The notes under the pieces were generated by a model. It was not told where the DNA came from and ran no database searches. It saw only the letters and a list, made by a program, of their open reading frames with translations. 64,000 bases of DNA from Pseudolysinimonas kribbensis. GTDB taxonomy: Bacteria; Actinomycetota; Actinomycetes; Actinomycetales; Microbacteriaceae. The translations under genes were made by a program, and so were the position numbers. The stretch spans positions 3,472,001 through 3,536,000 of the forward strand of contig NZ_BSVB01000001.1 in NCBI RefSeq assembly GCF_030161895.1, in the 5' to 3' direction. This document shows, piece after piece, positions 31,395 to 40,350 of the stretch; the first letter of the stretch is position 1, and each line of letters opens with the position of its first letter.

Positions 31395-31873
31395 GCGCCG
31401 CGCCCGTTGTCGGCGCGGTGTACGCCACCGATGCCGAGAAGCTCGACGTCGCCCGGCACGAGGCCCTCGCGGGGCTCGAGGAGGGCGGCATCCCGATCGG
31501 TGCGGCGCTGTTCGACGCGGACGACCGGCTGCTCGGCTCCGGCCGCAACCAGCGCGTGCAGGGCGGCAACCCCGCCCTGCACGGCGAGACCTCCGCGTTC
31601 CTCAACGCCGGGCGTCAGCGCTCGTACCGCCGCACGACGATGGTGACCACGCTGTCGCCGTGCTGGTACTGCTCCGGGCTCGTGCGCCAGTTCAACATCG
31701 GCCGGGTCGTGATCGGGGAGAACACGACGTTCTACGGCGGCGAGGACTGGCTGCGCGAGAACGGCGTGCGCGTCGACGTCGTGCAGGACCCGGAGCTCGT
31801 CCGGATCATGACCGACTTCATCGCGGGCAACCCCGAGCTGTGGAACGAGGACATCGGGACGCTGGAGCTCTGA
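31391..31873 (+). CDS. Cytosine deaminase, yeast Fcy1-like (CDA fold)
   Basis: A 160-residue zinc deaminase that converts cytosine to uracil. The His-Ala-Glu type motif is LHGETSAFLNAG and the Cys ligands are in LSPCWYCSGLVRQF; C-terminal NPELWNEDIGTLEL resembles the yeast enzyme. This is the small CDA-superfamily form, not the amidohydrolase CodA of E. coli. It is coupled to the permease by a 4-bp overlap (ATGA), so import and salvage are co-expressed. Its stop codon lies inside palindromic element copy C. Confidence 0.85.
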   Translation: MSAAPVVGAVYATDAEKLDVARHEALAGLEEGGIPIGAALFDADDRLLGSGRNQRVQGGNPALHGETSAFLNAGRQRSYRRTTMVTTLSPCWYCSGLVRQFNIGRVVIGENTTFYGGEDWLRENGVRVDVVQDPELVRIMTDFIAGNPELWNEDIGTLEL

Positions 31874-31938
31874 GCGAAGGCCATTTCTGGCCTTCGCGGC
31901 GACGCCAGTCCCGACGCCCGTCTCGGGCGTCGGTCCGG
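31862..31938. repeat. Double-hairpin palindromic element, copy C
   Basis: It begins at the 3' end of the cytosine deaminase gene and carries the stop codon. The first hairpin is GCGAAGGCCA / TGGCCTTCGC; the second is CCGACGCCCG / CGGGCGTCGG (loop TCT). Minus-strand reading gives GTGVAAKARNGLRSEL, almost the peptide of copy B. It could act as a transcription barrier between the convergent genes. Confidence 0.87.
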
Positions 31939-31944
31939 AGTGAG

Positions 31945-32106
31945 TCAGGATGCGGGCGGCGCGGTGCCGTTCGACGAGGGCGCGTTGTTTTCCGGATGAA
32001 GCCGCAGCCAGCGGATGCCGACCGTGATCCAGACGACGAGACCGACGATCACGAGGATGACGCCGGCCGCCAACAGGGTGAACCATCCGATCGCAAAGAT
32101 CTGCAT
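31945..32106 (-). CDS. Small single-span membrane protein
   Basis: A 53-residue protein, MQIFAIGWFTLLAAGVILVI..., with one long hydrophobic segment and a polar tail. I do not recognise it. The ATG at 32106 is the most plausible start; upstream sequence in the same frame has polar, non-conserved-looking composition. It follows imuA on the same strand after 64 bp. Confidence 0.55.
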   Translation of the reverse strand: MQIFAIGWFTLLAAGVILVIVGLVVWITVGIRWLRLHPENNAPSSNGTAPPAS

Positions 32107-32170
32107 GGGGTCATTGTGCTGTCCCTGAGCCTTGTTCGGCATCCGGCTCGTCGCGCAGCGGCCGCGACGT

Positions 32171-32977
32171 TCAGCCGACAACGCGGAGCCGGTCCATGCG
32201 GTCGGCGCGGTCGGCGCGGTCGGCGCCCTCCGGTCGGGCGACGACCGCCTCGACGGTGGTCCCGCCGGGACCGGGCAGCCACAGCCGGCGTGAGCGCGGA
32301 CGACCCGACCATGCCGCCGAGGCGGAGGTCACGGTCGCCTGGCGCCCGACGAGGTGGCCGAAACCGGCGCCGACGCCGGCCCACGCCGACTCCGTGACGG
32401 CGAGTCGGGCATCCGCCCGCGGCCAGTCGCCGAGGCTCACGAGCACGGCCTCGCGCTGACGCAGCCGGGACGAGAGCCTGCCCGCGGTCGCCTCGCCGAT
32501 GCGCGGCACGCCCGGTGCGGCCGACGGCGGCTTCACGAGCACGATCGAGACGACGTCGACGAGCGCGGCGACGACCGCGAGCCACTGCTCACCCGGATGC
32601 GGCACCAGCACGAGCCGGTCGAGATCGACACCGAGGCCGGCGGCCGCCTCCACCCCGAGATCGGGCACCCCGACCACGGCGCACCAGGCCCCCGCGGCGC
32701 TCGCGCCCTGCAGCAGGGCGAGGGCGAGGGTCGTCGACCCGGCGACCGCGTAGGTGCCGCCGGCACTCAGCGCCCCGTTCGGCAGCAGGTCGGCGAGGGC
32801 GGGGTGGGTCGGCAGCGCCCGTGTGTCGATGCGGTTGCGCTGCATGCTCCGGATGCGCGCCTGCAGCTCGCGCACCACGTCACCCTGCGCGCGGCCAGTC
32901 GGGGCGTGGCCGCCCCGATCGAGTTCGGCCTCCACCTCCGACAGCTCGAAGGTGACGGCCGCTGCTGTCGCCGTCAT
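32171..32977 (-). CDS. imuA: ImuA-type mutasome protein (RecA-like fold)
   Basis: A 268-residue protein matching the actinobacterial ImuA'/SulA-like partner of ImuB. It has a degenerate RecA-like core: LPNGALSAGGTYAVAGSTTLALALLQGASAAGAWCAVVG, then LVLVPHPGEQWLAVVAALVDVVSIVLV and LSSRLRQREAVLVSLG; the Walker A Lys is replaced. A C-terminal repeat GADRADRADRMDR follows. The start ATG at 32977 lies exactly 10 nt from a LexA box. The gene is separated from imuB-dnaE2 by the cytosine cassette, unlike the contiguous arrangement in many actinobacteria. Confidence 0.82.
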   Translation of the reverse strand: MTATAAAVTFELSEVEAELDRGGHAPTGRAQGDVVRELQARIRSMQRNRIDTRALPTHPALADLLPNGALSAGGTYAVAGSTTLALALLQGASAAGAWCAVVGVPDLGVEAAAGLGVDLDRLVLVPHPGEQWLAVVAALVDVVSIVLVKPPSAAPGVPRIGEATAGRLSSRLRQREAVLVSLGDWPRADARLAVTESAWAGVGAGFGHLVGRQATVTSASAAWSGRPRSRRLWLPGPGGTTVEAVVARPEGADRADRADRMDRLRVVG

Positions 32978-32987
32978 CGCTCCAGTG

Positions 32988-33003
32988 TCGAACATGTGTT
33001 CGA
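32988..33003. promoter_or_regulatory. LexA (SOS) box of imuA
   Basis: TCGAACATGTGTTCGA matches the actinobacterial LexA box with one central asymmetry. Its distance to the imuA start (10 nt) is the same as that of the imuB box to its start. Confidence 0.9.
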
Positions 33004-33045
33004 TGGTGTCAACGACGGCCGACACCTGCGTGTGCTGCGCTCCGC

Positions 33046-33347
33046 TCAGCCGACGTCGAGCAGGCGGATCGAGACGCGCGCCGTGTCGCCCTCGTCGACG
33101 CCCTCCTTCTCGTAGACGGCGCGCTTGACGGGCATCGTGTACCGACCGTCACCGCCCGGGAAGATCGAGGTGCGCCACGTGCTGGCACCGAGAGTGACGT
33201 CGACGCGCAGCGACTCGAAGCCGCGCGGGGAGCGGGCAGCTCGCCGATCTCCTCCGACACGTCGGCGGGCAGCGAGACGAACAGCCACTTCTCCCGCCGC
33301 GACGCCCAGCGGTAGAGCTCGGCCTCGAACGCGTACGACGCGGTCAT
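33046..33347 (-). CDS. DUF1905 domain protein (frame broken at 33227-33230)
   Basis: A small protein of about 100 residues, of the DUF1905 type: MTASYAFEAELYRWASRREKWLFVSLP, SEEIGELPA, then SLRVDVTLGASTWRTSIFP, YTMPVKRAVYEKEGVDEGDTARVSI. The frame changes at the G4 run 33227-33230; one base restores ELPAPPRGFESLRV. Function unknown; related domains bind small ligands in a beta-barrel. Confidence 0.8.
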
Positions 33348-33382
33348 GACTCGACTATCGCAGGTCGAAGTCGGAGCGCGCG

Positions 33383-36300
33383 CTACCGCAGATCGCGCAT
33401 CCGGGCGGCCACGCCCCGTTCGCCGCTCGTGCGCCGCTCCCAGGTCGCCGCGATGACGATGAGCACGGCGCCGGCACTGGCGAGCGTGATCCACCACGGC
33501 GTCGAGCCGATCGAGCGGCCGATCTGCACCGCGAACACGACGATGTTCTCGATCGGCAGCACGGCGATGCCGAGCACGAACGGCGCCCCGAGCTTGAACA
33601 GCGAGCCGACCAGGATCGCGGCGAGCGCGAGCGCGATCACGAGGATGGCGCGCCAGGTCTGCGGATCGGTGCCGGTCGACAGCAGCGACGGCAGGAACAC
33701 CGCCGCGATGCCCGGCGTCAGCAGCGCCCACGAGCCGGTGAACCCCACCGGCCAGCCGTTGGGCGTGGTGCGCAGGGGTCGGTCGACGATCGTGGTCGGC
33801 GCCATGGGACGCATACCGACGACACCCGCCGCGAGGAGGGCGATGCCGAGGGGCAGCGAGAACATCTCCACCCGCAGTTCGCGGGCACTCCACCCGGCGA
33901 CGGCGACCGCCCACGCGGCGCCCCAGACGAGCCACACCGGCGGCAGGATCGTGGGGCCGCGTCGCGCTCGCCATGCGACGAGCACGACCCCGGCGAGCAG
34001 CGCGAGCATGAGGCCCCAGAGGGTCCAGATCGGCAGCCAGACATCGCGTGCCGACGCGATCGGCCCGGGGATCAGGAAGAGCGTGGCCGGCATAAGCACC
34101 CAGCGCGAGGCGCGGCCGGTGCGCTGCACGAGCATCCGGCCGGCGAATCCCGCGAACACGACCGCGACGATCGCGAGGCCGAGCACCGGGAGGACCAGCT
34201 GTGCCGAGGGGATCGCGACCGCGTCGCCCCGCACCGCCCACCGCACGCCCTGCACCGCGCCGGCCGCGGAGGCGACGATCGCGGCGGCGAGCACGGGCGC
34301 GTGGAGCCTCGCCAGCCGGCCGTGCCGATCCAGCCGGCCCGCCGCGAGGCGGGAGAGCACGAGCAGCACGAACGCACCGCCGAGCAGGCCGACCGTGCGC
34401 CAGGGCAGGATGCCGTCGCCAGGCCCGGCGACCGCGAGCAGCACGAGGGTCGGCAGCACCGCGCACGCCAGCCCGGTCGCCACGAGCGGCAGTCCCGCCC
34501 CGCCGCGCGCCGCGAGCAGAACCCCGACGAGCGCCAGCGCGAGAGCGGGCGGCAGCACGTAGGGCTCCGCCACCTGCACACCGGCCAGCCACAGCGCGCA
34601 CCACAGGGCGCCGCTCCAGCACACGCCGGCGACCCACCAGCCGTAGCCGCGCTTCGCGAACGCCGCCGCGGCCGCGGCGCCGATGCCGAGGACGAGGAGC
34701 ACGACGAACGTCGTACCGAGTCCGGCCGCCTGGCGCACGAGCGCGAGCAGCACCGCGATCGCCCCGGTGACGAGCGCCGAGGTCTCGATCGCGATGCGCG
34801 CCGCCACGGCATCCTGCGCCGCGAGTCCGTGCCGGGTGAGGCCCGCGGCGATCGGAGTGGTGGCGCACAGGGTCGCCGCGACGATGACGGCGATGATCGG
34901 CAGCGTCACCGGCGAGCCGCTCTGGACCAGCAGCTGCGCGCCGAGGCACACCACGACGACCGCGAGGGCGGGCACGAGCAGCGCCGCCGCGAGCGTGCGC
35001 ACGACGCGGTTGAGCCCGGGGCGGCGGGTGAGCAGGAGGGTGAGCGCGAGCAGGAAGATCAGCCCGGTCGAGAGCGCGGTCCACCCGCTGCGCACGAACA
35101 GCACGGTCACGACGCCGATCAGGAACGGCACCGCGGTCACCACGAGCACGGCGTACCAGGCCCCCGCCCGCACCCGTCGCACGAGCGTGGCCGCGAGGCC
35201 CGCGACCGCGGCGAGCGACGCGGTGAGGCAGAGCACCGCGATCGACTCGACGTCGGCCCGGGCCAGACCGGTGGCGAACACGACGAGCGCGTACGCGTAG
35301 CCGGCGGCGACGGTGTACGGCCGTAGTGCGCGGGGAGACGCGAGACCGAGCGGGATGAGCACCGCGACGATCGCGACCCCGACCGGCACGGTCAGCGGCC
35401 GCTCGATCCACGACGAGATGCCGGCGACGAGCAGCAGTGCGTGTCCCGCGACGAGCACGGGGATGCGCAGCCAGGCCGGCGACCGGCGCGCCGCGGGTAC
35501 GAGCAGCACCAGGATCCCGAGCACCAGGGCCATCGCGAGGGCCAGCACCGCGCCCGTCGTGCGGCTCCAGCCGGCCCAGGCGGCAAGGGTCAGGACGGTG
35601 CCGGCGCCGATCCAGAGACTGGAGATCCAGCCGGCACGGGCGAACCCGCCCTCACCGCGCCGGCGGGAGAGCAAGCCGGTGGCGGCCGCGCCGACCGCGG
35701 CGGCGGCCAGCCCGAGGATCGACCACCTGCCCGCGTCCGCGGGCAGCAGCACGCCGGCCGATCCGAGCTCCAGCAGGCCCTCGACCGCCGCGGGCACGGC
35801 CGCCAGGGCGGCGACCGCGGTGGCACCCGCGAGCAGCTGAGGCCGTCGCACCGAGCCGGGAAGGGGATCGCCGCCAGCAGCACGAGCACGATCGCGGTCG
35901 TGAGCGGCGCGAGCACGACGCGCGGTGCCGCGTCGTCCAGCGGCACGAAGGCGAGCTGGGCGACGGCGAGGGCGACCCACACGCCGGCCAGCACGCTCCA
36001 CAGCCGGGGAGGCGATCCCGCGTGCCGAGCGCCGCGAGCACGGCCAGCGCCAGCAGGACGAGGCCCGCACCGAGCACGCGGGCTCCCGCGTCGTCGGCCC
36101 CGGAGCCGACGACGCGGAATCCATCGGGCGCCGGGAAGAACGGCAGCGTGAGCACCACGACCCCGGATGCCACCAGCTGCAGCGTGGTCGCCGTGCCGTG
36201 GTCGGCCCGCAGCTCCGATCCGAAGCGCCCGGCCGCGCGCCGCAGGAGGCGGTGGGCGCCCCACGCGACCAAACCCGCCGCGACGTGCCCGGCGTGCACC

Positions 36301-37028
36301 GCCCAGCCGTTCGTGAGCGCGTACCCGAACATCGCCGGCACGAGGACGAAGCCGACGATCGAGGTCCAGAGCCACACCCGCATCCGCACGAGCAGCGCGA
36401 GCCCGAACATGACGAGCGAGGCGAGCAGCGTGCCGACGGCGGCCGGCACCCATCCGCTCACGTCGAGCGGCGTCTTCTGCACCGCGGCCCAGATGTCGAG
36501 CACGACGAAGACCATGCCGAGAGCCCCGAGGGCCTCGGCCGACAACCGCAATCGTCGTTGCATCATGAGCCACGACGCGCCGAGGAACAGCACGGTGAGC
36601 AGGGCGATGATCACCGTGCGGGCGGCGAAGGCGATATCGGGATTGAGGAAGGTGAAGACGATGCCCGCGACCGCGACGAGGGCGGCGCCGACGACCGCCA
36701 GGACGGATGGCACGCCGATCTGGCCCTGCGATCCCGGGGCGCGCGGCACCGCGGAGGTCGGCGATGGGCCGACCGGCGCCGTGGCGGGCACGGCCGCCGC
36801 CGCGCTCGCGAGCGGGGCCACCGGCAGCAGATCGATGAGTCGCTGCCGCTCCCGCAGGGCCTCGGCGGCCCGTTGCGACGCGGCGCGGACCCGCACGGCC
36901 TCCTCACCGCTCAGGATCGCGCGGCAGGTGCCGCACACGAGCGTGGGCTCGATGCGGGCACCGCATCGCGGGCAGACGGCGGTGCTGTCGACGTAGTCGG
37001 CCGCCTGGCGGCTCCATCCCTCCAGCAT
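33383..37028 (-). CDS. Giant SCO7613-type membrane protein with N-terminal zinc ribbon (two frame breaks)
   Basis: A protein of about 1215 residues. Residues 18-37 hold two Cys pairs (CPRCGARIEPTLVCGTC), then a charged helix, an Ala/Pro linker and some 30 or more hydrophobic segments to the end, as in the SCO7613 family of unknown function. Frame breaks at 36006-36009 (G4; joins GTRDRLP to RLWSVLAGVWVALAVAQ) and 35863-35866 (G4; joins VLLAAIP to PGSVRRPQLLAG) are both repaired by one base. It is not obviously in an operon. Whether it transports or acts as an envelope scaffold is unknown. Confidence 0.8.
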
Positions 37029-37134
37029 CCCCGGAGTCTAGGGTGAGGCCGGCTCGGAACCGTCCGGACTGCCCGGCCTGTGGATTGGCCCCGCCCGCGA
37101 CGCCCCCTGTGCGGAGGCACCCTCCGGCTGGGCG

Positions 37135-37140
37135 TAGCGT
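37135..37140 (+). promoter_or_regulatory. -10 hexamer of the LLM oxidoreductase gene
   Basis: TAGCGT ends 6 nt before the ATG at 37147. Confidence 0.45.
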
Positions 37141-37146
37141 TGAGTC

Positions 37147-38035
37147 ATGCGTTTCGGATTCCACTTCATGGACTTCACCATTCCCGGCGAGCCGGCGACG
37201 ATCGCCCCGATGATGCGCGACACCGCGATCGCGGCCGAGCAGATCGGGGCCTCGTGGTTCAGCGTCATGGACCACTACTTCCAGATGGAGCAGTTCCGCA
37301 CGGCCCACGATCCGATGCTCGAGGGCTACACCGCCCTCGGTTTCGTCGCCGGCGTGACGAGCCGGATGAAGCTCGGCACGATCGTGACGGGCGTCACATA
37401 TCGGCATCCGGCGCTCCTGGCGAAGATCGCGACGACGCTCGACGTGCTGAGCGGCGGCCGCGCCTTCCTCGGCATCGGCGCCGCCTGGTACGAGCGCGAG
37501 CACCTCGCGCTCGGCGTGCCGTTCCCGCCGCTGGCGGAGCGGTTCGAGCGGCTCGAGGAGGCGGTGCAGATCGCGCTGCAGATGTGGAGCGACGACGACG
37601 GCCCGTACGAGGGCACGCACTACCGGCTGGCGGAGACGATCAACCGCCCGGCGCCGATCCAGGCGCCCCACCCCCGATCGTCATCGGCGGGTCGGGGAGC
37701 GCAAGACGCTGCGCCTGGTCGCGCAGTACGCGCAGGGCTGCAACCTCATCGCCTCCGACGTCGAGGCGGTCGCGCACAAGCTCCAGGTGCTCCGTGAGCA
37801 CTGCGATCGGCTCGGCACCGACTACGCCGCCATCGAGAAGACCGTGCAGGGACCGATCGTGGCCGACCCGCTGACCGATCCGAATGCCTTCCTGCGCTCC
37901 GCGGAGCAGCTGGCCGCCCTGGGGGTCGAGCACGTTCACCTCCGCGCGGCCGGTCCCGACATGGCCGGCTTCGTGGGGCGCGTCGGCGACACCATCGCCG
38001 AGCGGCTCGCCGCGATCCGGCCCGCTGCAGGGTAG
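37147..38035 (+). CDS. LLM-class F420-dependent oxidoreductase (two frame breaks)
   Basis: Luciferase-like TIM-barrel oxidoreductase of about 296 residues. N-terminal MRFGFHFMDFTIPGEP, ASWFSVMDHYFQM, LGTIVTGVTYRHPALLAKIATTLDVLSGGR and the nucleotide region FLGIGAAWYEREH are family signatures for F420 users. The frame breaks at 37671-37675 (C5) and 37694-37697 (G4); adding one base to each restores APHPPIVIGGSGERKTLRLVA, the conserved second phosphate-binding stretch. The substrate is unknown. It is followed by another flavin-type oxidoreductase gene. Confidence 0.85.
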
Positions 38036-38078
38036 GCGGGGCAGGTTCGGACCCGCGCGGGGCGCCGATCGAGCGGGG

Positions 38079-38084
38079 TATCGT
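38079..38084 (+). promoter_or_regulatory. -10 hexamer of the nitronate monooxygenase gene
   Basis: TATCGT ends 8 nt before the ATG at 38093. Confidence 0.4.
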
Positions 38085-38092
38085 CCTGAGTC

Positions 38093-39147
38093 ATGCGCGA
38101 CGGTGACCGGGTCCGCGAGCTGTTCGGCATCGATGCCCCGATCGTGCTCGCCCCCTTCGGCGGCCTGTCCGCGGTGGAGCTCACGGCCGCGGTCAGTGAG
38201 CTCGGCGGCCTCGGCTCCTACGGTCTCTACGGGTACGAGCCGGAGCGGATCGCCGAGACCGTCCGAGCGATCCGCGCCGCGACCCCGCGACCCTTCGCAC
38301 TGAACCTGTGGCTGCCGATGGGCGACGAGATCGACCCGCAGCATGCCGAATGGGACGCCGCGATGGCCGTCGTCGCGCCGTTCTTCCACGAGCTCGGCGT
38401 CGATGTGCCGCCCCTGCCGGCCCGGTTCCTGCCGGACATCGCCGAACAGGTGGATGCCGTCATCGCCGCGCGCCCGGCCGCGCTCAGCGTCGTCTTCGGC
38501 GTCCCCTCGCCGGAGCTGGTCGAGCGGGTGCACGCCGCGGGCATCCGCGTGGTCGGCACGGCGACGACGGTCGACGAGGCGGTCGCGCTCGAAGCAGGCG
38601 GGGTGGATGCCGTGGTCGCGACCGGAGCCGAGGCGGCCGGTCACCGGGTCTCCTTCCTGCACCGCGCGGAGGACTCGCTCGTCGGGGGTCTCGCGCTGAT
38701 CCCGCAGGTCGCGGATGCGGTGAGCGTTCCCGTGATCGCGGCCGGCGGCATCGCCGACCGGCGCGGCGTCGCGGCCGCGTTCGCTCTGGACGCCGAGGGC
38801 GTGCAGGTCGGTACGGCGTTCCTTCACACGCGCCAGTCCGCCGCGAATGCGGCCCACCGGGACGCGATCGCCCGGACACCGGCGCACGGCACGGTGCTGA
38901 CCCGGGCGATGAGCGGGCGGCTCGCCCGGGGGCTCCCAACCGCGCGGTCCGCACGATCGAGGCGGGCGCCGCGATCGCCGCGTTCCCGGCGCAGAACTGG
39001 CTCACCGGCCGCTTCCGTGCGGAGGCCGGCCGCCGCGAACGGGGGACCTCCAGTCGCTGTGGCTCGGGCAATCGGCACCTCGCGACCGCGACCGAGGCCG
39101 CGGAGGTGTTCCGGGAGCTCCTGGGCGGCGTGCCCGGCATCCGGTAG
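38093..39147 (+). CDS. Nitronate monooxygenase family flavoprotein (at least two frame breaks)
   Basis: FMN-dependent TIM-barrel enzyme of about 351 residues, of the 2-nitropropane dioxygenase family: PIVLAPFGGLSAVELTAAVSELGG at the N-terminus, VGTATTVDEAVALEAGGVDAVVATGAEAAGH with the FMN-proximal His, IPVIAAGG-like VPVIAAGGIADRRGV and GVQVGTAFLHT. Frame breaks: G5 at 38928-38932 (restores RGAPNRAVRTIEAG), G5 at 39042-39046 (restores RGDLQSLWLGQSA), and a further indel near 39080-39090 to reach HLATATEAAEVFRELL. The true substrate is unknown. Confidence 0.82.
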
Positions 39148-39202
39148 CCGACCGGCGAGAGCGGCCCCAGCCGGGGTCGGATGCCGCTGCGAGACTGGCC
39201 GC

Positions 39203-40123
39203 ATGCCCGAGTACCGCGCCCGCTTCGACGCCCGGATCGATTTCCTGAACGGCGGCGGCCTCACCGCCGAGGGCTTCCGGCTCGACCTGCCGTCCCGGGA
39301 CGTCGCCGAATCGGAGATCGGGCGGCTGCTGGTGCAGCACCTCGGTCTCGCGATGGTCGGCTCGGTCGTCCTCACGGGCCTGGAGATCGTCGAGGAGGCG
39401 CACAAGGGATCGCGCGGGGTGATCGAGGCGCCGGCGGAGACCGACGCGTGGCACGTCGTCGACCTCAGCCACCCGATCTCCGAGGGCCTGGTCACCCTGC
39501 CCGGCATCCCGGCTCCGGTCATCACGCCGCTTCTCACGCATGCCGACTCGGTCGCGCGGTACGCGCCCGGCACGGTGTTCGCGATGGATGTCATCACGAT
39601 CGCCGGGAACACGGGGACCTACCTCGACAGCCCGTACCACCGCTATCCGCACGGACCCGATCTGTCCGGCCTCGATCTGGCGACCCTGGTCGACCTCCCG
39701 GCCGAGGTGTTCCACCTCGACGACGTGACGGGGCGCGAGATCCCGGCCAGCCTGTTCCTCGACCGCGACGTGCGGGGCAGGGCGGTGCTGCTGCACACCG
39801 GATGGTCGCGGCACTTCGGCACGCCCGCGTACGCGAACGGCGCGCCGTACCTGGGCGCGGAGGCCGCGGACCACCTCGCCGAGCAGGGCGCGACGCTCGT
39901 GGGCATCGACTCGGTCAACATCGACGACATGTCCCCGGATGCCGGGGGCGAGCGGCCGGCCCACACCCGTCTGCTGGGCGACGGCATCCACGTCGTCGAG
40001 CACCTCACCGGCCTCGCGCAGCTGCCGCCGAGCGGATCGCGGTTCACCGCGGCGCCGCTGAACATCCGCGGTCTCGGCACGTCGCCCGTGCGCGCATTCG
40101 CCCGCGTGCCCATGCCCGCGTAG
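39203..40123 (+). CDS. Cyclase/kynurenine-formamidase family protein with extra N-terminal domain
   Basis: A 306-residue protein in one intact frame. Residues 1-80 form an extra domain (RIDFLNGGGLTAEGFRLDLP ... VVLTGLEIVEEAHKG); residues 85-306 are a cyclase/isatin-hydrolase-type domain (VVDLSHPISEGLVTLPGIP, LLHTGWSRHF, LVGIDSVNIDDMS, GIHVVEHLTGL). The usual metal motif HxGTHxDxPxH appears as NTGTYLDSPYH, so the first two His ligands are Asn and Tyr. It may be a non-metal or altered-metal subfamily. The start was chosen at the ATG, because upstream sequence belongs to the nitronate monooxygenase frame and its terminator gap. Confidence 0.8.
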   Translation: MPEYRARFDARIDFLNGGGLTAEGFRLDLPSRDVAESEIGRLLVQHLGLAMVGSVVLTGLEIVEEAHKGSRGVIEAPAETDAWHVVDLSHPISEGLVTLPGIPAPVITPLLTHADSVARYAPGTVFAMDVITIAGNTGTYLDSPYHRYPHGPDLSGLDLATLVDLPAEVFHLDDVTGREIPASLFLDRDVRGRAVLLHTGWSRHFGTPAYANGAPYLGAEAADHLAEQGATLVGIDSVNIDDMSPDAGGERPAHTRLLGDGIHVVEHLTGLAQLPPSGSRFTAAPLNIRGLGTSPVRAFARVPMPA

Positions 40124-40150
40124 CCGCGCGCCGCCGGCCGAGAGAACGAA

Positions 40151-40180
40151 GAAGGCCCCGGAGCGGACTCCGGGGCCTTC
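40151..40180. terminator. Strong 13-bp hairpin between the cyclase gene and tRNA-Leu
   Basis: GAAGGCCCCGGAG / CTCCGGGGCCTTC with a CGGA loop. It is symmetrical and sits between the plus-strand cyclase gene and the minus-strand tRNA, so it can stop transcription from both sides. Confidence 0.85.
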
Positions 40181-40203
40181 GGTCTCTGCGAACAGAGCCC
40201 TCG

Positions 40204-40287
40204 TGCGCGAGGGGGACTTGAACCCCCACGCCCTATACGGGCACTAGCACCTCAAGCTAGCGCGTCTGCCATTTCCGCCACCCGCGC
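40204..40287 (-). tRNA. tRNA-Leu (anticodon GAG)
   Basis: An 84-nt class II tRNA. The 7-bp acceptor stem pairs GCGCGGG with CTCGCGC (one G-U), the discriminator is A, the anticodon loop contains TTGAGGT giving GAG for codon CUC, there is a long variable arm, and the T loop GGTTCAAGTCC is canonical. The CCA is not encoded. Confidence 0.93.
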
Positions 40288-40338
40288 GAGGTGGTCGCCT
40301 TGTGGACGACCGAGTGTCGAGATTAGCACCTCGCCGGT

Positions 40339-40344
40339 TAGCGT
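40339..40344 (+). promoter_or_regulatory. -10 hexamer of the M20 peptidase gene
   Basis: TAGCGT ends 6 nt before the ATG at 40351. Confidence 0.45.
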
Positions 40345-40350
40345 GAGGAC

